A stretch of 64,000 bases of DNA, taken from NCBI GenBank assembly GCA_036377595.1, contig DASUYB010000017.1, positions 43,175 to 107,174 on the forward strand, given 5' to 3'. Positions 8,860 to 19,209 of the stretch are shown here, one piece after another. This DNA comes from Longimicrobium sp. (lineage in GTDB: Bacteria > Gemmatimonadota > Gemmatimonadetes > Longimicrobiales > Longimicrobiaceae). The position numbers and the translations under genes were made by a program. The stretch's first letter is position 1; every line of letters begins with the position of its first letter. The notes under the pieces were generated by a model. The model was not told the origin of the DNA, searched no databases, and saw nothing but the letters and a program-made list of their open reading frames with translations.

Positions 8860-8934
8860 TGACGATCCGAGCGCGACAGGACGGAGCGCCGGCGGCCGCG
8901 GCCGCGGCGGGCGCCCCCAGTGCCAGGAGCAAGC

Positions 8935-11900
8935 ATGGCTGATGGAATGAAGAGACGCGACTTCCTGAAGGTCCTGGGCGTGTCCGGGGCCGGGGTCGCG
9001 ACCGTCGGGTGCGGCACGCAGGCGGCGGACAGGCTCATCCCCTACGTGGTGCCGCCCGAAGACATCGTCCCCGGCACGGCCACCTTCTACGCCAGCACCT
9101 GCCGCGAATGCCCGGCCGGGTGCGGCATCCAGGTGGAGACGCACGAGGGGCGCGTCACCAAGATCGAGGGGAACCCCGGTCACCCGGTGTCGCACGGCAA
9201 CACCTGCGCGCGCGGGCAGGCCTCGGTGCAGGGGCTCTATCACCCCGACCGCTACCAGGGCCCCATGCTCATCGAGAGCGACGTGGGCGGCACGCCGCGC
9301 AACGTCTCGTGGAGCGTGGCCGAGGAGCAGGTGGCGGCGCAGATCTACTCCGCGCCGCGCGGCTCCGTCGTCTTCCTCACCGGCAACTACACGGGGACGA
9401 TGGCGCGGCTGGCGGACGAGTTCACCGCCGCCATCGGGGCGCGCCGCGTGGTGTACGCGCCGCTCGAGGACGCGCCGCGCAACCTCGACCTGGCCACGGC
9501 CGACCTGATCGTCTCGTTCGGCGCCGACTTCCTGGAAACCTGGGGGTCGCCGGTCGACTACGCGTACCAGTTCGCGCAGATGCACGCCTACAAGAAGGGC
9601 GGCACGCGCGGGCGGTTCATCTGGGTGGGCCCGCACCGTCCGCTCACCGGGCTGAACGCCGACCTCTGGCTCTCCTGCCGCCCGGGGACGGAGGCGATGG
9701 TGGCGGACGCGCTCGCCTCCGGCAACACGGGCGCCGCGGGCCAGGCGGGGGTGGACGCGCGGAAGCTGGAGACCGCGATCCAGTGGGTGCGCGAGTCGCG
9801 GCGGACGGTGGCGATGGGCCCCGGCGCGGCGCTCCGCTCCACCGGCGGCGCGGCGCTCGAGGCGGCGGTCGCGCGGCTGAACCGCGGCGGCGCGGCCCCG
9901 GCGGCCACCCGCCCGGCGGACATGCGCCCGGTGGTCGAGCTCGTCCGGCAGATGGCGGCCGGCCAAGTCCGCGTGCTGCTGATCGACGCGTCGGACCCGT
10001 CGTTCACCCTTCCCGGCGGGCTGCAGTTCGCCCAGGCGCTCAAGAAGGTGCCGGTGCGCGTCTCCTTCTCGTCGTTCCCCGACGACACGGCGCGCGCGGC
10101 CAACTTCATCCTCCCGCAGAGCCACTTCCTGGAGAGTTGGGACGACTACGCGCCGCGCGACGGCGTCACCTCCATCGTGCAGCCCGCGATGCGTCCCGTC
10201 TTCAACACCAAGCAGGTCGGCGACGTCCTGCTGGCGATCGCGGCGCGGCTCAACCTCGCCCTCCCCGGCGCGGCCGGCGGGGCGAAGACCTACTACGACT
10301 ACCTGGTGGCCAACTGGGCCGGCCGCGCGAGCGGCTCCGCTTGGCGCGACGTGTTGAAGGCCGGCGGCATCTTCTCCGTCGCGGGCACCGTCGGTGGCAA
10401 CCCGGCGCCGGCCGCCGGCGCCGTCGCCGCGGCGCAGCCCGCCGCGGCGGGGACCCAGCCGGCTCCGGCGACCCCGGCTCCGGCTCCCGCTGCTCCGGCC
10501 GGCGCGGCGCCGGCGTTCGAGGGGTCGGGCGAGTACACGCTGGTGGTGTACCCGAGCTACCGCTTCTTCGATGGCCGCAACGCGAACCGGCCCTGGCTGC
10601 TGGAGCTGCCGGACCCGGTGACCAAGGTGCCGTGGGACATGTGGGTGGAGGTCCATCCCGCCACGGCGCGGCGGCTCTCCATCGTGCAGGGCGACGTGCT
10701 GGAGGTGCAGTCGCGCTACGGCAGGATCCAGCTTCCCGCCTACGTGTGGCCGGGGGTGCGCGAGGACGCCGTCGCCATCCAGATGGGGATGGGGCACGAG
10801 GGCTTTGGCCGCTGGACGGCCGGCCGCGGCGCCAACCCGATGAAGCTGCTGGGCGGCACGGTCGACTCCGCCACCGGCGCCTTCGCCCACTACGCGGTAA
10901 AGGTGTCGCTCCGCGCGACGGGGGAAGGCGCGGGGCCGCGCTTCCAGGGGCTGTACGAGAACGGCGTGCGCATCCAGCACGACCGCGAGATCGCGCAGGC
11001 CGTGTCGCTGGCCGCGCTGCAGCGCGCCGACGCGCAGGGGCCGGGGATCATCCCCGGGCAGGAGCAGAGGATCGAGGAGCTGAAGGGGAACGGCGGCTTC
11101 AAGCCCGTCCCCACCACGACGGACCCGGCGGGCGGCTATCCCACCCCGGGATCGGAGTACGGCCAGTACCTCCCCGGCAACGTGCGCTGGGCGATGTCGG
11201 TGGACCTGTCGCGCTGCATCGGCTGCTCGGCGTGCACCGTGGCCTGCAGCGCCGAGAACAACATCCCCGTGGTCGGCCCCACCGAGATGAAGCGCGGGCG
11301 CGAGCTGAGCTGGCTGCGCATCGAGCGCTACTTCGGCGTGGGGCAGGACGACCAGGAGGCGTACGCCGACACGGCGACGGACGACGTGCGCTTCCTGCCC
11401 ATGCTCTGCCAGCACTGCAACAACGCGCCGTGCGAGCCGGTGTGCCCGGTATACGCGGCGTACCACACGCCCGACGGGCTGAACGGGCAGGTCTACAACC
11501 GCTGCGTGGGCACGCGCTACTGCGCCAACAACTGCCCGTACAAGGTGCGCGTCTTCAACTGGTTCACCTACGAGTTCGCCGAGCCGATGAACTGGCAGCT
11601 GAACCCGGACGTGACCGTGCGCGAGAAGGGCGTGATGGAGAAGTGCACCTTCTGCGTGCAGCGCATCCACGAGGGTGAGCGGCGCGCGGCGGTGGAGGGG
11701 CGCCACGTGCGCGACGGCGAGATCGTGCCCGCCTGCGCCCAGGTGTGCCCGACGGAGGTCTTCACCTTCGGCAACATCCGCGACACCAACTCGGCGGTGG
11801 CCCGCGCGTCGACGTCGAATCGCGGCTTCCGCGCGCTGGAGGAGCTGAACACGCAGACGGCCATCGTCTACCTGAAGAAGGTCACGCTGCACCAGCCGCG

Positions 11901-11991
11901 CAACACCAGCCACGAGGCCGAGGAGCGCGCGGAGATGGGCGGTACCGAGCACACGCCGCAGGCCGGCGTCCAGCAGCCTGGAGGGCACTGA
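8935..11991 (+). CDS. actB: Alternative complex III iron-sulfur subunit ActB
   Basis: A 1,018-residue fusion of a molybdopterin-oxidoreductase-like domain with a ferredoxin-type domain, as in known ActB proteins. It starts with a twin-arginine signal (KRRDFLKVLGVSGAG, residues 6-20), so it is exported folded. The C-terminal domain holds four cysteine clusters beginning CIGCSACTVAC, CQHCNNAPCEPVCP, CVGTRYCANNCP and CTFCVQR..ACAQVCP, the pattern for iron-sulfur centres. An Ala/Pro-rich linker of about 40 residues (near residue 490-525) separates or interrupts the domains. AGGAG precedes the ATG by 4 bases; a GTG 15 bases upstream is less likely. ActC follows with 1 base between. Confidence 0.93.
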   Translation: MADGMKRRDFLKVLGVSGAGVATVGCGTQAADRLIPYVVPPEDIVPGTATFYASTCRECPAGCGIQVETHEGRVTKIEGNPGHPVSHGNTCARGQASVQGLYHPDRYQGPMLIESDVGGTPRNVSWSVAEEQVAAQIYSAPRGSVVFLTGNYTGTMARLADEFTAAIGARRVVYAPLEDAPRNLDLATADLIVSFGADFLETWGSPVDYAYQFAQMHAYKKGGTRGRFIWVGPHRPLTGLNADLWLSCRPGTEAMVADALASGNTGAAGQAGVDARKLETAIQWVRESRRTVAMGPGAALRSTGGAALEAAVARLNRGGAAPAATRPADMRPVVELVRQMAAGQVRVLLIDASDPSFTLPGGLQFAQALKKVPVRVSFSSFPDDTARAANFILPQSHFLESWDDYAPRDGVTSIVQPAMRPVFNTKQVGDVLLAIAARLNLALPGAAGGAKTYYDYLVANWAGRASGSAWRDVLKAGGIFSVAGTVGGNPAPAAGAVAAAQPAAAGTQPAPATPAPAPAAPAGAAPAFEGSGEYTLVVYPSYRFFDGRNANRPWLLELPDPVTKVPWDMWVEVHPATARRLSIVQGDVLEVQSRYGRIQLPAYVWPGVREDAVAIQMGMGHEGFGRWTAGRGANPMKLLGGTVDSATGAFAHYAVKVSLRATGEGAGPRFQGLYENGVRIQHDREIAQAVSLAALQRADAQGPGIIPGQEQRIEELKGNGGFKPVPTTTDPAGGYPTPGSEYGQYLPGNVRWAMSVDLSRCIGCSACTVACSAENNIPVVGPTEMKRGRELSWLRIERYFGVGQDDQEAYADTATDDVRFLPMLCQHCNNAPCEPVCPVYAAYHTPDGLNGQVYNRCVGTRYCANNCPYKVRVFNWFTYEFAEPMNWQLNPDVTVREKGVMEKCTFCVQRIHEGERRAAVEGRHVRDGEIVPACAQVCPTEVFTFGNIRDTNSAVARASTSNRGFRALEELNTQTAIVYLKKVTLHQPRNTSHEAEERAEMGGTEHTPQAGVQQPGGH

Positions 11992-11992
11992 G

Positions 11993-13429
<1,437 letters not shown>

Positions 13430-13439
13430 CACCGAGCCT

Positions 13440-13958
13440 ATGAGCAAGCTTCGCACGGGCGTGCTGGGCGTGTTCGCCCACCTGGACACCGCCACCGACG
13501 CCATCCGCCGGCTCCGGCGCGAGGGGTACGAGGTCACCACCTACGCCCCCACGCCGCGCCACGAGCTGGAAGAGGCCATGGAGACGCCGGAGAGCCCGGT
13601 CCGGATCTTCACCCTGACGGGCGCCTTCACCGGCACCGCAGCGGGCACCGCGCTGGCCACCTGGACCTCCATCGACTGGCCGCTGATCGTGGGTGGGAAG
13701 GAGATCATCTCGCTCCCCGCCTTCAGCGTGATCATGTTCGAGCTGACCATTCTGATCGGCGCGCTGTCGACGGTGGCCGGGCTGTTCCTGCTCGGCCGGC
13801 TGCCGCACATCGGCCCGCCCGAGGCGCCCATGTTCCATCCTTCGTTCACCGGCGGAAACTTCGGCGTGTTCGCGCACGCCCCGCGCGACCGCTACGACGC
13901 CGTGCAGCAGATCATGACCGACGCGGGGTCGGAGGAGGTGCTGGTTGACCACCGCTGA
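13440..13958 (+). CDS. actD: Alternative complex III subunit ActD (DUF3341)
   Basis: A 172-residue protein of the DUF3341/ActD family. An N-terminal alpha/beta domain (TGVLGVFAHLDTATDAIRRL) is followed by a helical hairpin in the membrane (SLPAFSVIMFELTILIGAL and a preceding Ala/Thr-rich helix). A C-terminal segment contains the FGVFAHAPRDRYD repeat of the N-terminal motif. It starts 10 bases after actC. It is a structural subunit without cofactor motifs. Confidence 0.92.
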   Translation: MSKLRTGVLGVFAHLDTATDAIRRLRREGYEVTTYAPTPRHELEEAMETPESPVRIFTLTGAFTGTAAGTALATWTSIDWPLIVGGKEIISLPAFSVIMFELTILIGALSTVAGLFLLGRLPHIGPPEAPMFHPSFTGGNFGVFAHAPRDRYDAVQQIMTDAGSEEVLVDHR

Positions 13959-14676
13959 GCGGCTCGCCGTGGTGGCGCTGTCGACCTTCGGGCTGGCGGC
14001 GTGCACCGACTGGGCGGGCTACGACCTCGACGTGGCCAGCGGCAAGGTGCCGCAGCTGGCCAACATGCGCCGCAGCGTGATCCCCGATCCGTACGCCATG
14101 CCGCGGCTGCCGGCGCCCAACGCGGTGCCGTCGGAAAGCCCGATGGGGGTCACGCCCGCGCACTTCACCAGCGACAAGCTGGACTCCGTGGCCGCCACGC
14201 TGCGCAACCCGTACTCCGGGGGCGCGCCGGCGCCGGTGCTGGCGCGCGGGCAGGTGGTGTTCCAGAACAACTGCTACGTCTGCCACGGCCCCGAGGGCGC
14301 GGGGAACGGCCCCGTGGTGCAGCCGGCGAAGGGCGCGAACGGGCAGATGTACAGCCGCTTCCCCGGCGCGCCCGCCATCAACGGGCAGGTCACCGCGGCC
14401 AAGTCCGACGGCTACGTCTACGCGGTGGTGGCCGCCGGGCGGGGGCTGATGCCGCCCTACGGCCCGCGGCTGACCGAGGCGGACCGCTGGGCGGTGGTGG
14501 AGTACGTGCGCGCGCTGCAGGCCCGCGCGGGCCAGGCGCCGCAGCGCGCCGGTGCGGCTCCGGCCGCCCCGGCGACGGCTGCCCCGGCGGGCGCGACGCC
14601 GGCCCCGGCGCCGGCCACCGCCCCGCCGTCGACGACGCCCGCACCCGCCCCGGCGCCCGCGCCGGCGGCGCCTTGA
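13945..14676 (+). CDS. actE: Alternative complex III monoheme cytochrome c subunit ActE
   Basis: A 243-residue lipoprotein cytochrome c. A TTG start overlaps the actD 3' end by 14 bases, supported by GGAGGAGG six bases upstream and by the fact that it gives a proper signal peptide with lipobox LAAC (Cys20). One heme motif, CYVCH, sits at Cys110-His114, and a GLMPPYG segment offers the distal Met. The last 50 residues are almost only Ala, Pro, Gly and Thr, an unusual low-complexity tail that may act as a flexible tether. It passes electrons from ActA/ActB toward the terminal oxidase. Confidence 0.9.
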   Translation: MTTAERLAVVALSTFGLAACTDWAGYDLDVASGKVPQLANMRRSVIPDPYAMPRLPAPNAVPSESPMGVTPAHFTSDKLDSVAATLRNPYSGGAPAPVLARGQVVFQNNCYVCHGPEGAGNGPVVQPAKGANGQMYSRFPGAPAINGQVTAAKSDGYVYAVVAAGRGLMPPYGPRLTEADRWAVVEYVRALQARAGQAPQRAGAAPAAPATAAPAGATPAPAPATAPPSTTPAPAPAPAPAAP

Positions 14677-14693
14677 TCTAGAGAGAGACCGAA

Positions 14694-15992
14694 ATGGCGC
14701 ATAACGGAGACTTTCCCGCCCGCGTGCCCTTCCGGCGGCTGGCCGTGCCGGGCGCCGCGTGGGGCGCCATCGCCCTGCTGGTGCTGGTCGGCATCGTGGC
14801 GGCGGTGATCGGCCTGGGCGGCGACCACGAGGCCGCCGAGCGGGCCTGGCTGGCGGTGCACTTCAACTGGCTGTTCTGGTCGTCGCTGGCGACCGGGCTG
14901 GTCGTCTTCGCCATCTCGCAGCAACTCACCAACTCGCGCTGGAGCTGGTCGATCCGCCGGCTGGCCCTCGCGGGGCTGGCGTTCCTCCCCATCTCCTTCG
15001 TCCTCTTCCTCCTGAAGCTCCCCGGCCGCCCGGTCTGGTTCGAGCACTGGTGGGGGAAGGTGGACAGCGATCCCATCCTCTCCGCCAAGGCCGCGTGGCT
15101 CTCGCCCACGGGGATGCTGGCGCGCGACGTGGTGGGGCTGCTGGTGCTGTACGGGCTGATGGGGTGGTTCGGCTACCACATGCTGCGCGTGGACCTGCAC
15201 GAGGCGAAGGGGCCCTCGATCTACGGCTGGTTCACCGGCGGCACCTGGCGCGGCGTGGGCGAGGAGGCGCTGCGCTCGCGCAGGATCAGCCTGCGCCTGG
15301 GCGTGGTGACGGCGCTCCTGTTCGCGCTGATCTGGGGGATGATCGGGATCGACCAGGCGATGACCATGCTGCCGCACTGGTTCAGCACCATGTTCCCGGT
15401 GACCTTCATCGTCAGCGCCTTCCACTCGGGGCTGGCGTTCACCGCCATCGCGATGGTGCTGCTGCGGCGGCAGCTGAAGCTCGAGGAGTACATCACCCCG
15501 GCGCAGTACCACGACCTGGGGAAGCTGATCTTCGCGTACGCGGTGTTCTGGATGTACGTGAACTGGTCGCAGTACGTGGTGATCTGGTACGGGCAGCTGC
15601 CGCACGAGCAGGAGTTCTTCGTCCAGCGCTTCCATCCCCAGTTCGCGGTGCTGACGGAGATCGCGGTGGGGTGCATCTTCGTCTTCCCCTTCCTGTCGCT
15701 GCTGCCGCGCGCGCCCAAGAAGGCGGGTGGGGTGCTGGCGGGGGTGAGCACGATCGTGGTGATCGGCCACTGGCTGGAGCGCTACCTGATCACCGTGCCC
15801 AGCGTGTGGACGGGCGAGCACGCGCCCTTCGGGCTGACGGAGATCGGCGTGTCGCTGGGCTTCGCGGGGCTGTTCCTGGCCTCGTACGCGTGGTTCCTGA
15901 GCACCTTCCCGGTGCTGCCGTCGCCCGCGTCGCTGGCCGCCATCCCCACGCCGACGATCACGCTCCCGGCCCGCGCGGTCGCGCAGAGCTGA
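14694..15992 (+). CDS. actF: Alternative complex III membrane subunit ActF
   Basis: A 432-residue polytopic protein, last gene of the operon. It has about ten hydrophobic helices and is homologous to ActC-type membrane subunits; motifs include FYWLFWSSLATGLVVF-like helices, GMIGIDQAMTMLPHWF and WMYVNWSQYVVIWYGQLPHE. The family subunit is thought to contribute to proton translocation. It lies 17 bases after actE and ends before a clear terminator. Confidence 0.92.
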   Translation: MAHNGDFPARVPFRRLAVPGAAWGAIALLVLVGIVAAVIGLGGDHEAAERAWLAVHFNWLFWSSLATGLVVFAISQQLTNSRWSWSIRRLALAGLAFLPISFVLFLLKLPGRPVWFEHWWGKVDSDPILSAKAAWLSPTGMLARDVVGLLVLYGLMGWFGYHMLRVDLHEAKGPSIYGWFTGGTWRGVGEEALRSRRISLRLGVVTALLFALIWGMIGIDQAMTMLPHWFSTMFPVTFIVSAFHSGLAFTAIAMVLLRRQLKLEEYITPAQYHDLGKLIFAYAVFWMYVNWSQYVVIWYGQLPHEQEFFVQRFHPQFAVLTEIAVGCIFVFPFLSLLPRAPKKAGGVLAGVSTIVVIGHWLERYLITVPSVWTGEHAPFGLTEIGVSLGFAGLFLASYAWFLSTFPVLPSPASLAAIPTPTITLPARAVAQS

Positions 15993-16019
15993 CGTCCGCT
16001 GGAGCGGAACGAGACGGAG

Positions 16020-16050
16020 GCCGGTCCCGCTGCTTCGGCGCGGGACCGGC
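16020..16050 (+). terminator. Act operon terminator
   Basis: GCCGGTCCCGC pairs perfectly with GCGGGACCGGC across a 9-base loop, followed by TTCGTTTC. It lies 28 bases after actF. Confidence 0.8.
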
Positions 16051-16061
16051 TTCGTTTCAGC

Positions 16062-16128
16062 CTCACGCGGAGCCGCGGAGACGCGGAGGTGCATGGCCGT
16101 TCCCCGTGTCTCCGCGCCTCCGCGTGAG
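16062..16128. repeat. H-family hairpin repeat, copy 3
   Basis: A 20-bp stem with one mismatch (16062-16081 with 16109-16128), arms made of CGCGGAG units starting CTCACGCGGAG. It follows the act terminator. Confidence 0.7.
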
Positions 16129-16221
16129 AACCGGGATGGCCGAACCCGCGCGGAGGATGTGGGTACGCAGGTTGCAACCCGGCTTGAAGTTGCGCTGCAC
16201 GCAGCCCCCTGGGACACACGC

Positions 16222-17391
16222 ATGATCCGCATGATCCACCGCACCGGCGCCCGCGCGCTCGCGCCGACCCTGCTGGCGCTGGCGCTGGCCGCGTGCGCCG
16301 GCCGCGCGCCCGTCGTCGCCATGCCCGAGCCGGCGCCCGAGAAGCCGGCCGCCATCGACCCTCTGCGCCCGCCCGTGCGCCCCGACCACCGCTACGTGGT
16401 GGTGGACGTGGAGCGCAACGAGCTGCGCTTCATGGACGGCCAGCGCGTGCTCTGGCGCGCGCCGGTGGGAACGGGGACCGGCTTCCGCCTTTCCACCCCC
16501 GGGCGCGCGTGGCAGTTCACCACGCCCACAGGCACGCGCTACGTGCAGTTCAAGCAGCTCAATCCTCCGTGGTTCCGGCCGGACTGGTGGTACCACGAGA
16601 ACAAGCTCCCCGTCCCCTCCGCCGACTCGCCGGCGCGGAAGGAGGAGGGCGGGCTGGGCGCGGCGGCTGTGTTCCTGGGCGACGAGATCGCCATCCACGG
16701 CACCGACAAGCCGGAGCTGCTGGGGCGCCGGGTGAGCCACGGGTGCATCCGCCTCTCCAACGCCAACGCGCTCCGCCTCTTCCACGACGTGCAGGTGGGA
16801 ACGCCGGTGGTGATCGTGGGCCAGGCCGAGGTGCTGGGCGAGCAGCCGGACAGCGTGGCCCGCTTCACCCGCGCGCGGCGGGGGACGACGACGCGCGTCT
16901 TCCGCAACCCGATGGCGCGGCTGGGGACGGCGACGCTGCTGACGCGGCTCGACCGCGCGCTGGCGCCGGCGGCGGACGACAGCACGTGGACGCTGGTCGC
17001 CAGCGCGCTGCTGGAGCGCGGGCTGACGACCGACGCGCCGGCGCTGCGCGGGCTGCTGGAGCGCGCGGGCCGCGCCGAGCCCGAGGCGCGGCGGCGCGAG
17101 TACGCCAACTTCCTCGCGGACGCCTTCGCCCGCGGCGCACTCCGGACCGTCGTCTCGCTCAACCGCATCGCCCCGGCGGCGCGGCAGCGGGCGGTGGAGG
17201 AGATCGTGGACGCGACGATGGCGCTCTACCACGGTCCCGCGGATCACCCGCTGGCGCCCTGGCCGACCCGCCGCGTCCCCGTCTCCATGCTGGGCCCCGA
17301 GGGGCAGGCGGGGTGGCGCGCGCTGCAGGACGCCGAGGCCGCGTACCGCGAGAAGGTGGGCGCCGCGCCGGCCGCCGCGGGGGCGCGGTGA
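16222..17391 (+). CDS. L,D-transpeptidase (YkuD) lipoprotein
   Basis: Peptidoglycan cross-linking or lipoprotein-attaching enzyme. The 389-residue product has a signal peptide with lipobox LAAC (about residue 22) and a YkuD catalytic domain over about residues 55-210. That domain carries HGTDKPELLG and the signature SHGCIRLSN, with His173, Cys175 and Arg177 as catalytic residues. The C-terminal 170 residues have no recognised domain. Two ATGs (16222, 16231) are possible. The next gene overlaps its stop by GTGA, indicating coupling. Confidence 0.88.
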   Translation: MIRMIHRTGARALAPTLLALALAACAGRAPVVAMPEPAPEKPAAIDPLRPPVRPDHRYVVVDVERNELRFMDGQRVLWRAPVGTGTGFRLSTPGRAWQFTTPTGTRYVQFKQLNPPWFRPDWWYHENKLPVPSADSPARKEEGGLGAAAVFLGDEIAIHGTDKPELLGRRVSHGCIRLSNANALRLFHDVQVGTPVVIVGQAEVLGEQPDSVARFTRARRGTTTRVFRNPMARLGTATLLTRLDRALAPAADDSTWTLVASALLERGLTTDAPALRGLLERAGRAEPEARRREYANFLADAFARGALRTVVSLNRIAPAARQRAVEEIVDATMALYHGPADHPLAPWPTRRVPVSMLGPEGQAGWRALQDAEAAYREKVGAAPAAAGAR

Positions 17392-18161
17392 GCGCGACCG
17401 GCGACGGCTCGCTGCTGGGCCGGCAGGACCTGCACTGCCACACGGTGATGTCCGACGGCCACCTGACGCTGGAGCAGGTGGTGGAGGTGGCGGAGCGTCG
17501 CGGGGTACAGGTGGGGATCGCCGACCACGTCTCCACGCGCCACGAGCTGTTCGTCCGCACGCGCGGCGAGGTGGAGCGCTACCTCGACGCGCTCGACGGG
17601 GCGCCGGTGTTCCGCTCGGCCGAGTTCTGCTGGTGCGACACCCTCTGGCGCGACCTGCCGGACGAGGTGATGCGGCGCTTCGACTACCGCATCGGCTCGA
17701 ACCACGGGTTCTGGCTCCCGGACGGGTCCACCGCATCCCCCTGGTGGGAGACGCTGCCGGCGCCGTGGGACGCGGAGCCGCAGCGGCTGATGGAGATCCT
17801 GGCCGCGAATCTCTGCGACATGGTCCGCACCATGCCGATCCAGATCGCGGCGCACTCGACCTTCATCCCCGCCGCGTTCACGGAGCTGGAGCCGGACGTG
17901 CACGCGTGGTGGACCGAGGAGCGCGAGGACCGCTACGTCGAGGCGCTGCGCTGCGGCGGGGTGGCGCTGGAGATCAGCAACCGCTACCGGCTGCCGCACG
18001 ACCGGCTGCTGCGCAAGGCCAAGGACGCCGGGGTCCGGTTCTCGCTGGGAAGCGACGGGCACAGCGAGCGGCAGGTGGCGGCGCTCGATTGGGCGGCCGA
18101 GACCGCCCGCCGCATCGGAATCACCGACGCGGACCTGTTCGTCCCCCAGCGCTGGGCGTGA
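17388..18161 (+). CDS. PHP-domain phosphoesterase-like protein
   Basis: A 257-residue protein of the PHP superfamily. The N-terminal DLHCHTVMSDGHL motif gives the first metal ligands; others appear in GIADHVS, SAEF, AAHSTF and GSDGHS. These match the metal-site pattern of PHP phosphoesterases such as histidinol phosphatase-like enzymes. The GTG start overlaps the transpeptidase stop (GTGA). The substrate is unknown. Confidence 0.82.
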   Translation: MSATGDGSLLGRQDLHCHTVMSDGHLTLEQVVEVAERRGVQVGIADHVSTRHELFVRTRGEVERYLDALDGAPVFRSAEFCWCDTLWRDLPDEVMRRFDYRIGSNHGFWLPDGSTASPWWETLPAPWDAEPQRLMEILAANLCDMVRTMPIQIAAHSTFIPAAFTELEPDVHAWWTEEREDRYVEALRCGGVALEISNRYRLPHDRLLRKAKDAGVRFSLGSDGHSERQVAALDWAAETARRIGITDADLFVPQRWA

Positions 18162-18191
18162 CGGTCGGGAGATCGGGCGGGCGCGACAGCA

Positions 18192-18383
18192 ATGTCATCC
18201 TGAGGGCGCGGAGACGGGAAGCGCGGAGTGCTCCGAATCCGCCGCGCCCGAAGGATCTTGCCGACGCGGCAGGAGATCTGCGCAACGGGCGGACGTTGGT
18301 CGCGGCGCGAGTAGATCCTTCGGTCGGCGCTGGAGATCCGGGCAGGACGCGGTTTCGGTGCGGCGCCTCCCTCGGGATGACAT
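18192..18383. repeat. R2 dispersed repeat, copy a (full length)
   Basis: Terminal inverted repeats ATGTCATCC (18192-18200) and GGATGACAT (18375-18383) flank an internal pair CCGAAGGATC and GATCCTTCGG. It fills most of the 315-bp gap after the PHP gene. Related copies are at 34371-34405, 46919-47107 and 51240-51310. Confidence 0.75.
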
Positions 18384-18476
18384 CGATCTGGATGGAGATG
18401 GATTGCCGGGATCTCAACCCGGCTGCGGTGCGGGCGGAGGTTCGATACGGACTCGAATGAGGCGGAGGAGGGGTTG

Positions 18477-19037
18477 ATGCGCGACGACGAGCCGCGGCCG
18501 GGCGGGATGGGAGATCCGGCGTACGGAGCAGGGGGTGAGCCCGTCCGCGGGCTGGGCGGCGAGCAGGCGAAGTTTCGCCCCGCGCCCACGGCGGGCGACC
18601 GCGAGATCTGGCCCGCCGACGACGAGGAGACGGACGAGGATCGCGTCGCGCGCGCCCGCCGCGACCCCTCCGCCATCCGCGCGGAGGACACCGAGCCGTA
18701 CATCGGCCTCCAGTACGTCGCGCGGCTGTTCAAGATCGTGGCGATGGTGGTGATCGTGGCCCTCACCGCCGAGATCGTGGCGGCGCTGGTGATGGAGGGC
18801 CCCAGCGCGCTCCTGCCGCTGATCCTGGAGATCCTGCAGGGCGCGGTGCTGGCGGCGGTCCTCTGGGGCGCCAGCGACCTGACGCTGCTGTTCATCGACG
18901 TGGGCCACGACGTGCGCGCCGCCCGCGTGCTGCTGGGCCGCATGTCCGCGCGCGTGGGCGGCGGCTTCGACGCCGGCCCGGGCGCCGACCAGCGCCAGCG
19001 CCCCCGCCGCGACGCCGGCGAGGAGTACGTCGGCTAG
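18477..19037 (+). CDS. Hypothetical protein with two membrane helices
   Basis: No family recognised. The 186 residues begin with a charged, Gly/Asp-rich segment of about 80 residues. Two hydrophobic helices follow (LFKIVAMVVIVALTAEIVAAL and LLPLILEILQGAVLAAVLW), then a short basic tail. The start ATG at 18477 follows GGAGGAG by six bases; TTG at 18474 is immediately upstream in frame. A terminator follows. Confidence 0.7.
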   Translation: MRDDEPRPGGMGDPAYGAGGEPVRGLGGEQAKFRPAPTAGDREIWPADDEETDEDRVARARRDPSAIRAEDTEPYIGLQYVARLFKIVAMVVIVALTAEIVAALVMEGPSALLPLILEILQGAVLAAVLWGASDLTLLFIDVGHDVRAARVLLGRMSARVGGGFDAGPGADQRQRPRRDAGEEYVG

Positions 19038-19074
19038 GCTCTGGCGCACGGGCGAGCGGCGCGGCCAGAATGAT

Positions 19075-19102
19075 GCACCCCGGGGCAGCCGCTCCGGGGT
19101 GC
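19075..19102 (+). terminator. Terminator hairpin
   Basis: GCACCCCGG pairs with CCGGGGTGC around a 10-base loop, followed by GCGTTTCTTC; 38 bases after the preceding stop. Confidence 0.7.
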
Positions 19103-19111
19103 GCGTTTCTT

Positions 19112-19168
19112 CACCCTCCCCCCAGTCGGTTTTGGGGGGAGGGTCGCGCGAAGCGCGGGGAGGGGGGC
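19112..19168 (+). repeat. R3 dispersed repeat, copy b (short form)
   Basis: It shares CCCAGTCGGTTTTGGGGG and the GCGCGAAGCGC stem with copies a and c but lacks their first 25 bases. Confidence 0.65.
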
Positions 19169-19209
19169 CTCCGGGGCGGCGGCCGCGTGGAGGTGCGGTT
19201 TAATCACGG

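Noticed and set aside
8185..11988. A 1,267-codon open frame on the minus strand opposite actA and actB
   Set aside because: The plus strand carries all heme and iron-sulfur motifs; the antisense frame has shadow composition.
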